Of a stretch of DNA of 64,000 bases, positions 35,677 through 46,455 are shown in pieces. The stretch comes from Plasmopara viticola. Its lineage: Eukaryota > Oomycota > Peronosporomycetes > Peronosporales > Peronosporaceae. The stretch spans positions 682,001 through 746,000 of the forward strand of contig MBPM02000036.1 of the NCBI GenBank assembly GCA_001695595.3, written 5' to 3'. Under the pieces are notes generated by a model, which saw nothing but the letters and a program-made list of their open reading frames with translations, made no database searches and was not told the origin of the DNA. The position numbers and the translations under genes were made by a program. Every line of letters starts with the position of its first letter. Within the stretch, counting starts at the first letter, position 1.

Positions 35677-38004
35677 TCACCCCATCAGTTGAGACACTGT
35701 AAGGAGCTTCGGAGGTTTCACCTGCACGAGATGCAGCTTCGCTTTCTCCGCTGGAGTTATCTGTACTGGTGCTTTTTCCTCCAGGTCGTAATCCGAAGGA
35801 ATGTCAATGGGCCCAGAACTTCGGAGTCGACGGTCAAAATGATTCTCAACCACTTCGTCATCGTCATCATCATCGTCATCGCATGCCAGCACGTCGAACC
35901 TTGACCGTTCGACTTGCGGCGTTTGCGGAAGAGCGGCTGCTTGAGCATAAAGCGTCCTGCCCTTCCGCAGTGGAGTCGTTATCCACTTCTTTTTCGGTCT
36001 CGGTTGCACTGGCATCTCTTGCGTCGAGTGATCCTGGTGTGATGCTCCGGGTGGCCCCGGGGCTGCTGTTTCTGGTTGCCGTTCAGAGGGTGAGGGCTTC
36101 TGCGCGGGTCGAGCTAGTGACATCGCTGCTTGGGCTGCTTTCTGCGCGTCCTGTTGCAGCTCTAGCCGTTTCTTCGTTACCTCGTTTAGTTCATCTAGAC
36201 TAGCAAAAGGTTTCATTCTATCTTCCAGCTCAGCAACTTCTTTGTCGAGAGCCACCCGGCTTTCTGATCCAAGAAGCTGAGTGTCAGTGTAATTGCATCT
36301 TACCATGGGATGGCCCGGGTTTCTTAGCAGTCTTTGTCTCATATGAGGGTGCTGCAGCTTCAGCGTCCTGCCGTACCACATGATTCTCACTATACCCCGG
36401 TGAAAATCAGGGAATTCGGTGGAGTGCACTGTAAGCCTCCGTCTCGTCGAAGTTCTCAAATCCGGACAACATAGATCCATGTCCTCCAGGTCAAACTTGG
36501 TTGTAATTTGTCGCTGCAGGTACGCCAACAACAGGCTCAAATCCGTAAAGCGCGTAACATTATGCATGTCCACCTCGTATTTACGCTGCTGCGTCAACCT
36601 CGTTCCAGCTCTTCTGAGCTGATGAGCCCACACAGAGCCGGAGTCAGACTGGTGTGGGTTGGCGAGACGGTACACGATCCTGTTGAAGGGAACCGGCATA
36701 TGCTGGAATTGCCTCGCTGTCGCCCGATCTAAAAAGAAAAAATGCACACTGCGTGTGACATGGTTGAAGCTGATCATTTTGACCAAGCTGAGCATCTTAC
36801 GCAGCTCCGGCGTGTCAGCACGTAACTCTTCAGCCGCGACGCGGATATCTTCTTGAATCGTGCGCGTTTGTTGTCGACACGACCGGATCGTTGTCCGTCC
36901 ACGAAGCCGAAGCTGAATTTCACCTTCAATCTGGCTTTGGATGGTCCGGTGGAGCCGCAGCCGTTCTTGCGAGTCTAGCACACTCTTGAGAAATGCCGGA
37001 GCCCGTCGACACACTATAGTTCTTTCCACTAGGCGTCCGATGATTTTCCATTCATCCTTTGAGCCAGGTCGTAGTCCGTATCCCACTGTCGCAGCAGCCT
37101 GTTGCGTACAGATTGCCCGAAGCGCCGCTGTTTCAGTCTGTGAGTAGGCTGCCGGGTTGAACATGAAGTCTTGATAATACAAGACTTCGTCTGTAGTTTC
37201 GATTTCGTTCGAGGCCAATCGTCGGTCGCCTTTTACCTTCGCTGCCCATTGGTTCAGTGATTTTGTCGTCGCCCACTTGACCTTGCTGATCATCCTATGC
37301 ATGATCGTTTTGAACGGCCAGAACGTGTTATAGAGATCCTACGTTGCTGCTTGAGCCTGGCGTTCCCATTCTTTGTACGATCCGCTCAACACTACACAGA
37401 GCTCCTTGAACAGCTTGCACAAGAGCAGTTTCTCATCTCCTTTTAACTTTGGGTAGCGCTGCTTCCCACTGGGTATCAAGTCCCTATCTATCGAGACTTT
37501 GTCATGCGCAATGCAATACAAATCTCTAATCGTTATTTTCCAGGACGAGCGTGGTAGCTCTTCCGGAAAGCATTTCATCTCGGCCACTACCGCGTCAAAC
37601 ATTTCGTATGGTTAAGCATCGGTCGTGTCAGCTCGAGCCACTCCGGGAGCCGGCTTTGCGGCGGCGTCTCTCATCTGCGTCGCCGCTCTATGCTGCTTTG
37701 TTCCGTTTGACGCGTTTGGTTGATGCACTGACGGCTTAGTCTCAATCTTAACATTTGCATCTGCTGTTGGGCTGTCGACGACTGAAGCTTTAGATTGTTC
37801 GAGCCCTGGTCCTTCCATATCGTCGTCTGGTCCTTTCGACATATGTTGGGCCTCGCCAGCGAACGAATCTTGGCTCGGGCCGTCGTCACTATTCCCACCG
37901 CTTTCTGCTGTTGTCGGGGCACCTCCTGTCTCGGTTGCCAGGTCTGGCGGTTGTGGCGCGGGATCCGGTGGCTTCACCTTGCCCGGGTCCTTCGGAGCTC
38001 TCAT
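35677..38004 (-). pseudogene. LINE copy B ORF1
   Basis: ATG at 38004. The frame is continuous with that at 37302-35677 (541 codons open) except for a TAA after DTTDA (about 37612) and a stop after QAAT (about 37339), so the original protein was near 775 residues. N-terminus disordered and acidic; the middle is Arg-rich (RLRGRTTIRSCRQQTRTIQ); the zinc knuckle is partly deleted (only NPGHPMVRC left); a coiled coil and a long Asp run near 35860 follow. Ends at TGA after QLMG, where copy A has CGA. Confidence 0.7.
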
Positions 38005-38320
38005 AGTGCTCAAAGGTCGGGTGAAGGTGGAAGGACGCTGCACGCCAACCAAGTATTCACTGGGTGGAAATTGTGTACTCGAATCCTTTCGAACGCCGAC
38101 AGCGGGTACAGGGCTGCCGGGGCTTTGCTCGGTGCGCTGCTAATTCGAAAGTGAAAATCGCTTTCTTGTCGACGCTGCAAAAAAAATGGACGCAGGGGTC
38201 TAGCTCTACCCCTTCTACATCGCGCGCTGGTGTGGCTATAAAGAGTCTTGCCCAAGACGTTCACGAGGCTTACACACATTATTTTACCAGCCATGATTGG
38301 CTTGTTGATAGACTTTAACC

Positions 38321-39239
38321 AAACTTTTATAAGACAGGCTGCTCTACAGCCGTATGGCAGGGGCGAATCAAAGATATATACCTTTTTGTTTTAACTGTGA
38401 TCACCCATAGTACTCAGGTTAGCTCAATAGCAACTTCGCAAATTCGGGATTACATCTGACTGCAAATGATTGTCTACGGCGTCATGTTGAAACTACACCA
38501 CAACAGTCTTCCTAGGATCATGCTACTTTGATCCATTTTTTATACAAAAACACATTAGACCTAAAATATCATCGAAGGCACACACGCCTTGCACCACAAA
38601 CGAAAACGCAAGCGCGAAATCCGGCTTATCGATTGCCAAGTTCCTATAAAGATCTGCCAATTGCAGACACAACAAGGAGAAGACATCATTGGGTGGTAGA
38701 GGTTGACCACGGTCAACACAACGATGAAACTTTTGCTGACGGCGTGGTGCATCCCAAGTGCCGGACCCTCACGGCTGCTCAGAAATAGAACGTCTTGAGC
38801 TTCTGTTGCGCACGTCTGGCACCGGCACGTATCGTTGTAACGACCCGGGCGTCACGACATCACCTCGCGGTGTCTACCACATACAAATCGTTGATCGCGG
38901 ACGTGTTTTGGCAGGTCGCTCACCCCTTGCTGCTTTGCTTGACGGCCTGGAGATTGTTGCTTCCGTTCATCCACCGTACCCATTAAATTTGACGAATAGC
39001 GGTGGCTTACCAACCTCCTCATCGTCTCTTTTATGGCGAAGGAGATCTGCAGCTCGTTTTCCACTATGCTCACCTACGAGACGAATCGTTTAGGCTTGCC
39101 ACTACTGCATGTTGTGGGGGTCACATCCACGCCACGGCGCAAACGTTTACATTCGTATACTGCTTTATGGAAGCAGAAAAGGAAGAAAAGTATTTCTAGG
39201 CAGACCGCTTGATGGGTAATGAGCACGACGAAGCGGACA
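38321..39239. other. Segment between LINE B and DNAJC11-like copy B
   Basis: Same content as 6481-7364. Overlapping small ORFs on both strands; none is supported as a gene. Confidence 0.4.
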
Positions 39240-40445
39240 CTGCCACGGGTAAAGCCTTATCGTTGCGTGACGCCTGCCAGTGCGAGCAAGATGGCAACCG
39301 CCACGCGTGTATGATGCGAGAGTTCTCGACTCATGCCCGTGACGGTGGAGACGCCCGCCATCATACTCGCCCGCAAGGAAAGGTTAAAGGTGGAGGCTTT
39401 GGTGATGGCGCGACGGACTTGCAGCGAGAGATTCGGACCCGCTGCGTTCACTGCGACGGCTGCCGTGGCCGTCTGCGTGTCCGTGTCGTGCCCAAGGAAT
39501 CCTGAGAGGCCGTCACATTTACTCCACATCATGGAGCTATAGAGGCTTGAAGCCAAGAGCTAATTCGCACCCACGGACAGGTCGAGTCCGTGTTCATCGA
39601 GGTCGGGAATGACCGCGACACGGGTTGACTCAGTTGACAGTGCAGCTTGGGCACCAAGCCGAGTTGACTTGAGAGCGTGACGGGCGGGAGACTTGGATTT
39701 AATAACTTGTACGACAGTGCCGTGGTGAAGCCACCCATGGTCATGCCGAGTCGATCGTACATAAAGCCCCCAATTGACAACTTGGTCGTACGAGACAAGG
39801 GAAAGTCCGTCCGTTGATGGAGTGTCATTTGCGTCCGAGCCACGTAGTGGACGTGAGGGTCCAAGAGATGACGGAATGCTTGCATCGGTGCGTGGACCCA
39901 GTCGGACGCATCGACATGCATGGCCAGTTCGCTACGGGACACGAATTGGACGTCAAGAGCCTGTTCGTGCCGTTGCCGCACGAGCTATTCCATGTATTGT
40001 TGCAGCTCGTCGCGTGTTTGCAAGTGGAAGCCGACCATGTTTTGCTGCGCGATGTGATCTTGTTCGAGGACCTGGATGCCCTGTCATTCGTTCAAACAGA
40101 CCATGGACGGCCGGACACCGTTTCGGTATTAAATTTGAGAATTTCATGAGAAAAGCGAAAAATGGTACTGTCCTTACCTTTTCGCCGTACATGTCATAGA
40201 CGTGCCGTTTGATTGGATCAATTGATACTTTGTACGCACGGTCGTTGTGCATTGGCTGCTGCCACAATCTCCGCGTTGACGTCGAGATCCGGATGGAATT
40301 CACGCGAGAGCGAGAGGAAGCGGTTCCGGATTTCACTACTTGAAGCATCACGTTCCACACCCAGTAGGACATAGTAATCACGCCCGAATTGGCGCCACGA
40401 AGTCGCGTCTTCTTCGGGCGGTGGAGCCTTGCTGTCTGCTGCCAT
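39240..40445 (-). pseudogene. DNAJC11-like J-domain protein, copy B (broken)
   Basis: ATG at 40445; J-domain FGRDYYVLLGVERDASS and REFHPD, then a frameshift before AYKVSIDPIKRHVYDMYGE. The coiled and beta-rich regions continue at 39981-39529. A stop after the Gln-Ser-Ile-Asn run and later frameshifts prevent a full product. Shares the HPD-proximal lesion with copies A and C. Confidence 0.6.
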
Positions 40446-40701
40446 CGAAATCTCCTTGTGTTTGTACCACTTCACCCTCAAATTAAATATGTATCATTCT
40501 CCAGCTTGATACTATAAGATGATAGAGTCACAAGATGATTGGTTGTAAACGGTATTCGATACAAACGATAGGTCGACAATAAAGAATGAATGGTGAATAT
40601 TTGGCTCCCCTCGCACAATCCCATTCTTGATTTTGCACCAGCTGCAAGATCCAAACCTTTTCTCACTCCCCGCTTTATATTGCAACGTCTCAAGCCACAC
40701 C
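40446..40701. promoter_or_regulatory. Bidirectional intergenic region, DNAJC11-like B / effector E6
   Basis: 256 bp, nearly identical to 8626-8880, which shows the E6 promoter came from the DNAJC11-linked effector type. Confidence 0.45.
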
Positions 40702-42057
40702 ATGCGCGTACTCATCTTCGTACGTACTGCCATCATTTTCTTTTTTAATGTAAGCACTTGTTATGGCACTACCTCGAATACAAGACGCGATGACAGAGAC
40801 AAGGCCTCGTTATATGGCACGAACGAGGAGGCGAGAGGAAATGGATCGGTGGATTATTTTAGTCAACCGGCTGTGCACATGATTGACGAAAATCTCGAAA
40901 ATGCTATGGAGATTCAAAACTTATCGCGCACATTAGAAAACGAGCTCATGCGTCGAGAACAGGTAGATTTAGCCACAATTAATGAACATGTGCATTGGCG
41001 TGATATGAAAGACAAAGCCTACAAATGGTTGAAGGAACCGCGAGTCCACCCAAAGGATGTGTTTAAGTACTTGCACCTTCAAAGCATCTTTCATCGATAT
41101 CTGGATCCAGTCACATTGCGTCACGACCCCAAGCTCCTTGTGTGGTGTTACTACATTGATCGCAATAGGGATTGGGACACCATGGCTTCTGATAACGCAG
41201 TATTTAGCAACAAGGACCTCTTATATTTTTTGGCCAAACACATTCAGCAACGACCGAGTCCAATTTGACATTTCCGCTTCATGATCCATCCGTGTTTGAT
41301 CCGTTTTTACAAGCCGTGACACTATTTCACTAATATCGACGCGAAAAAGTTTTGGAGCAATTTGCTGAGGATATGCTGACGTATATGGGCACGGATCCGA
41401 TTACCAAGGACTTTGTGCTTAAGGAACGGCTTCTACACAAGGAATCACCAGAATACATGTTCTATCTCTTGAGGCTCGAAGAAGAACATGCTTTGATTGG
41501 TGTTGACGATGTGACTTTGTTAACTGCGTGGCTAGAATACGTGAAAATGTACTTGCAGGTGGACGATCGGAAGTTTGACCTTGGCAGTTTTATTTTTTTC
41601 ATACTGCCAGAGATGTCATTGCCACGTGCGAAGGTCATGTTCGATTCCAATGCGCTCGAGAACGTGTTGGGAGACGTAAAATACGTCGGTGAGAGCCTTG
41701 CAGCGCATGCGCGTAGAATGTGGCACCGATACCCTGACCTTGTGTTTAGACGCTTGGGAATTTTTGACAAGAAGATTACGCCGAATAGTTCTCTAGTTTT
41801 CGCCAACGGGATTGCGGCCGTCGCTTTTTACGCGAAAGGGAGGCCATTTGATGGCGACCAGATGTTTAATTTGTTGAGATCAAAGTATTCGTTTGATGAA
41901 GTGGTCGTTCTGTTTCGAGACTTCGAGCTAGCAGCCCAGCACACGGTTCTTTGAATTCAGGGCAGCGCTCCGACGTCCAAATTTATGCACACTCTATGGT
42001 GCAGTACCTGGCTGATCCCTCACCCATGTTACGATTTTCACATTGTGACGAGCATCC
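40702..42057 (+). pseudogene. Secreted tandem-WY effector E6 (hybrid, broken)
   Basis: Residues 1 to about 37 (MRVLIFVRTAII..., TRRDDRDKAS) match E1/E3; from EEARG onward it follows E5 (DENLENAMEIQ, HLQSIFHRYLDPVTLRHDPKL). A frame slip near 41260 (stop after QQRPSP), the TAA shared with E5 (after LFH, about 41330) and a frameshift near 41945 break it. It ends at the same inverted junction as E5. Residues 41352-41954 are open with FVLKERLLHKESPEYMF and the AWLEYVKMYL module. Confidence 0.75.
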
Positions 42058-42274
42058 TTTGAATCTCCATGGCATTTTCGAGATTTCGGTCAATCATGTG
42101 CACAGCCGGTTGACCAAGATAATCCACCAATCCATTTCCTCTCGCCTCCTCGTTCGTGCCATTGAACGAGGACTTGTCTGTGTCGTCGCGTCTTGTATTC
42201 GAGGTAGTGCCATGACAAGTGCTAACGTTAAAAAAGAAAATGATGGTAGCACGTACGAGGATGAGTACGCGCAT
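42058..42274 (-). pseudogene. Effector family E, 5' fragment E6' (inverted)
   Basis: ATG at 42274 reads MRVLILVRATIIFFFNVSTC and continues to about codon 73, then crosses the junction into E6 antisense. Counterpart of 25249-25465. Confidence 0.75.
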
Positions 42275-42539
42275 GGTGTGGCTTGAGACGTTGCAATATA
42301 AAGGGAGAGTGAGAAAAGGTCGGGATCTTGCAGCTGGTACGAAATTAAGAATGGGATTGTGCGACCAGATAGCAAATAGGACGAGGCCGCACGTACGGAA
42401 CTCTAGTTCTACAGATAATTGGCTTCGATATAACATTCTCCATCCATTCTTTATTGTCGACTTAATGTTTGTATCAAATAACGTTTACAACCAACTATCT
42501 TGTGACTCTATCGTATTATAGTATTCAGCTGGAGAAGTG

Positions 42540-43080
42540 ATCCATATTTTATTTACGTAGAAAAAAAAAAGCAGGAACGATTGATAAATAACCTAGGCAC
42601 CGTATCTTAAGCAATAGGATGCTGCAAACTGATCTGTAATGGAAACTGAACCTAGAAGTACGACAATGGTAATGAATTCTCTGCCTTCTTGTAAACAACT
42701 TTCGATTTCGGGCATAGCGTCTGCGCAGCCAATTTTTATCCAATGTCGCCTTGCGGATTAAACGCATTGAACGACCTTTCCATTGTCATGTTTTTGTCGA
42801 AATAGCGCACAAAACCATCTGTAGGATCGGCCGATAATAACTACTTACGTAGGCGAAGAATGCTTTAAGGCTGACTTGGATCAGTTTAGAACTTTCGTCG
42901 GCTAAAAGTGATGTCCTCTCGACAAGTACAATCATCATTCGTCGCTATTACTGCGAAAATACACAAATCCGTACTTTACAATGATTTACTTATTTCTATC
43001 TTCTTAATCTCAAAATTAGCTCAATTAAAAAAAACAAAACTGGTACGTATATTATTCTGCAGAACACCATATAAAGTTAT
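42540..43080 (-). repeat. Conserved flank element F, copy 4
   Basis: Upstream of E6', nearly identical to 25730-26270. Unknown origin. Confidence 0.5.
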
Positions 43081-43203
43081 AGATTGATAAAATTTACATC
43101 TTTTAGGAAATTTGTTAGGAAAACCACCCCTTCTACCAAACAATACCTACCGCAATCAAAAATATATATATACAAATTTTTACCCCATCGTAATTTTAGC
43201 ACG

Positions 43204-43235
43204 ATACCGTTTTTTACGCAGTAAGAAAACGGTAT
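43204..43235. repeat. 10-bp hairpin upstream of Pack-MULE copy 2
   Basis: ATACCGTTTT and AAAACGGTAT around a 12-nt loop; same as 26396-26427. Confidence 0.6.
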
Positions 43236-43581
43236 AGTTGATGTAGTTAAAGTACCCTAGAAGAACAGATACAACTGTAATTAGTGATCATAATCGTCGC
43301 AGGCGCCTGAATGGAGCTGGCCCTATTTGTTAACACTTTTGATTAGTTTATTTGCTAACACTTCTGAGTAGCTTTCGAGAGCGAGGCTACAATACTTAGA
43401 TATGAGTAAATAAAGAGCTTTTCATCTGATATGGGGCGTAAAAATTTAGTTTGTATTTTACGGATCGAATAGGGAGCGCCTATAGCTACACCCCTCCTGC
43501 CTAGAGCTATACCCCCCTCTTTATGCTGACCAATCAAAGTACAGCTTCATATCTGCAACCAATTATGCAATTATTGGGATG

Positions 43582-44878
43582 CTGATGGGTATGGGCAGGT
43601 GGACCGCACGTACGTGTTTGATGGCCATTGTGGTATGAATGTGGAGTCTCGCTTGAAAGTACGCAATATTACCGAGCTAGCGTGGCAACACCACTTTGTC
43701 ACGAACATGGTTATCCGCCCCAATTTTACTCGTGTAGCCAAGAATTTTGAGGCCGACCTTACGCTTATTAATGCGTGCAACATTGTCGATGAAAATTGGA
43801 AGGAACACGGACTTCATTCAAAAGTATTTGTGCTTTTAAACATAAAAAAGACACTTGGGCATTCTTGGCGGCACGTTTTACAGTGGCGAAATGAAGAAGG
43901 CGATCTTTCGTATGATGAATTATTATTTGCCTCTGAATGATGTGTTGACCGTGCAGGCTTCAGCCAACTTTGGCGGGTTAGGACACACAGCTCTCTTTTT
44001 TAGGCTCTCTGGCACGGGCAAGACGACGCTGTCGGCTGATGCAAAGCGCGATGTCATTGGTGACGACGAGCTCGGCTGGGATGACGGGTTTATATATGAA
44101 TTTAAAGGCGGCTGCTATGTCAGGACGATAAGTTTGAGTAAAGAGACGAAGCCCGATATCTTTAATGCGATTTGCCCGGATGCGTTGCTCGAAAATGTGT
44201 GGATCGACGCTAATAATGAATTCGACTATTTCAACTCAAGCAAGACGGAATGTGGTCGCGTATCGTATCCAATTTCCCACCTTCCCCGCCATCAACATCA
44301 ATCTCGTGACATTTATCCGAGCGCCATCACTTTATCACGTGCGATATGTACGGCGTGCTTCCTCCTGTATCAAAGCTGTCAACAGGTCAGGCGCGATACC
44401 ATTTCTTGTCGGGTTACTCGGCCAAGGTGGCGGGTACGGAACGCGGCATTACGGAGCCACAAGCGACGTTCTCGACGGGCTTTGGGGCTGCGTTTATGAC
44501 GCTGGACCCGATTAAATATGCAACTATATTCGATTGGAACCTAGAGGGACGCAATACGAATGTGTGTATGATTAATACGGGCTGGACTGGTGGCGTGTAT
44601 GGGGTGGGGAAACGCATAGAGCTGCAGTACACGCATAAGTGTGTAGATGCAGCAGTATCGAAAAGGCAGCGTTTGTTAAAGATCCTGCGTTTGGCTTTGA
44701 GATTCCCACATTCGTGGAAGGCGTGCCATCTGAGATGTTGAATCCAAGAGACGCGTGGACGGACAAGGGTGCGTTCAGCGATATAGCTCACAATTTGGCC
44801 GCCTCGTTTAAACAAAACTACAGGCAGTTTATTCTGCCAGGCAAGGACCTATCATGTTACGGCCCGGTGATGTGTTAG
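43582..44878 (+). pseudogene. PEP carboxykinase (ATP) fragment, copy 2
   Basis: Better preserved than copy 1. LGGTFYSGEMKKAIFRMMNY, P-loop [12 protein letters not shown] (about 44005-44040), GDDELGWDD, later [14 protein letters not shown] and [14 protein letters not shown] (about 44570-44612), and the C-terminal SFKQNYRQFILPGKD ending at TAG 44876-44878. The N-terminal part is missing. Frameshifts near 43860, 44250 and 44640. Not functional, yet most catalytic motifs remain, so capture was not ancient. Confidence 0.85.
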
Positions 44879-44893
44879 TTGCATGCATAACTT

Positions 44894-45443
44894 TCATATG
44901 AAAGAATTGATATCAAGATTGGTACCTTTTTGTCTTGCGTTGCCGATATCCTTTCTGAGTACAAGACAGGCACAGTCCCTTCGACGAAGTGTGGCAAGGA
45001 TAGTACGAAGGGGTGCACCAGCTTTGGTTATCGTATAAATGATGGTCTCTTTCTCCGGGTTTAGCGTCCGGTTGACCGCATAGGTATGCGGGGTCAGTGG
45101 CGGCCTCATGTCCAGAATGCTCGCCACACATCGACTTCATGTCCCATAAGTAGTTACCAGATTGCTGCAAGACGCGTTCCACAATAGCCAGCCATTGACG
45201 GCTTGATTTTAACGTAGATGTGTTCCGTATGCCATTACCCTTTTTCTTGTAACAACCACTGTGAACACATCCGGGCCAAACCTTCCTTAATTCACCTGTT
45301 TTGCTCTCTTTGGTCCGATTGAGTCTCACAGCAAAGCCGTTCAATCTGGCAAAAGCCTTAACAGAGCTTTTCGCCTCTTCAAAAGGAGGAAAACTGGCGA
45401 TTTCGAGGTTCGACATAGTGGTTACGTGGTAAAGCAACGACAA
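44894..45443 (-). pseudogene. MULE transposase N-terminal fragment (FAR1-type), copy 2
   Basis: Begins near 45416 with MSNLEIASFPPFEEAKSSVK, then NGFAVRLNRTKESKTGELRK and a Cys/His pattern (CVHSGCYKKKGNGIRN), as in a FAR1 DNA-binding domain. The next part (HEAATDPAYLCG in one frame, AVNRTLNPEKETII in another) is frame-shifted near 45090. No catalytic DDE domain remains. Opposite in orientation to the PEPCK piece. Confidence 0.65.
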
Positions 45444-45602
45444 ATAATCTGAGGAATTGGTCTGGCAGGAATATTTCTAAATTTGTGAAAAAGCGGTGGC
45501 TAAAGATTGTACTTTGATTGGTCAGCATAAAGAGGGGGTGTAGGGGGGGTATACCTAAAGCTCCCAAATTTATTTTTACGTAGCAGCGTCAGCATCTGAT
45601 AT

Positions 45603-45930
45603 TTGGAAGACTTCAAGTTCCATAAAATTCAATTGTGTAATATGAAAATTGTAGAGGCATGTAAAACAAGCTCGCTAAATGTCAGTGCTTATCAAATGTC
45701 ACCGCAATAATTGATTCGGGAATCATGCGTTAGTCCTGGGCGGGGTTATCCTGTCTCGTCTAAATCGAAAGCTCTCGTCAAGAGAAATAGCCTTCTTGAG
45801 AGAGGCAGACGATTCAATTTGGTCAGTTTATCGACGACTAGATGTCTGTATGATCCTAAACCTGGTTAGCAACGCCGGTTCCAGGTCCTGAGTCGGTGAT
45901 TGTTACGGGGCTCGTCTCTGTCGGAGACTT
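45603..45930. other. Spacer, unit 2
   Basis: Copy of 28589-28888. No gene seen. Confidence 0.4.
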
Positions 45931-46455
45931 CTCTGTGTGTTGTTTCTCCAGATAATGTTGGCACAGATGGAGTCTAGTGTCTTTTTCTAGCTTGTCTGGT
46001 GTTCTTCTTTCTCGCGTCGCTAAAGCTTGTAGTTACTGCTGGCTGGTCGACCAAAACTCGAGCACGCTACCTTCGACGGTAATCGCTTCCTGTTTCAAGA
46101 CGACTTTGTTCCGTTGTAACCATAGGCTGGTGATGCCCATGCGCTCATGCATGTTGGCAGAAACTAGTGTGTCATTGGGCTGGCGAGTAATGGAAACTCC
46201 AGCAAATGGACAGATTCCAGCAAGCGTGTGCCAGCAGGAAAGCACCAGAATTGTCGCGAGTCATCAAGGCCAAACTGAGCAAAGATCATCCGGGTGAGGA
46301 AAGGAAGTACGGGAAGGAATGGGAGAAGATGTAGCGGTTTCTATGCAGTACCTGCAGTTCCAAAATATGTGCTCGAGCGTCTCCTTTTGTCCGTGACAGC
46401 ACTATAGTTTGCGACAGCTGTCGTCCAGCCGCCGGCCTTCGTGATACAGATTGAG
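45931..46455 (-). mobile_element. LINE 3' fragment with internal inversion
   Basis: Matches the 3' end of LINE copy B (28940-29440), except that 46136-46355 is inverted relative to it. The LINE is cut at 46455 and fused to effector E7. Nothing upstream of the zinc-finger region of ORF2 remains. Confidence 0.75.

Larger units (their letters stand above)
28889..38320 (-). mobile_element. LINE copy B (non-LTR retrotransposon), near full length
   Basis: The most complete copy in the window, about 9.4 kb on the minus strand: ORF1 (38004-35677), OTU-type region (35676-33540), ORF2 with APE endonuclease, RT and C-terminal zinc finger (33658-28889). Every ORF has frameshifts or stops and the RT active site is altered, so it is inactive. 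The domain set fits the L1/Tx1 side of the APE-type LINEs. Outer borders are uncertain. Confidence 0.85.
23651..40509. repeat. Tandem segmental duplication, unit 1
   Basis: Order: effector E5, inverted effector 5' fragment, unknown flank, PEPCK-carrying MULE, LINE, DNAJC11-like gene. The same order restarts at 40510 (E5 start 23898, E6 start 40702, period about 16.8 kb). Shared disabling changes, such as the TAA in the middle of E5 and E6 and the identical inverted-fragment junction, show the duplication came after those lesions. Confidence 0.8.
43433..45593. mobile_element. Pack-MULE-like element carrying PEPCK, copy 2
   Basis: Perfect 9-bp direct repeats ATCTGATAT (43424-43432 and 45594-45602) flank a 2.16-kb unit with long imperfect terminal inverted repeats: GGGAGCGCCTATAG and CTTTATGCTGACCAATCAAA on the left; GGGAGCTTTAGGTAT and CTTTATGCTGACCAATCAAA inverted on the right. 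Between them are the 3' part of a PEPCK gene (+) and the FAR1-type N-terminal part of a MULE transposase (-). A MULE with a host gene piece fits the Pack-MULE definition. Confidence 0.75.
40510..46455. repeat. Tandem segmental duplication, unit 2 (truncated)
   Basis: Repeats unit 1 from the effector promoter to the 3' part of the LINE, where it stops abruptly and is joined at about 46455 to the truncated effector E7. Its first 150-350 bp resemble the E1/E3 type and the rest resembles E5, so the left end is a recombination junction. Confidence 0.8.
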
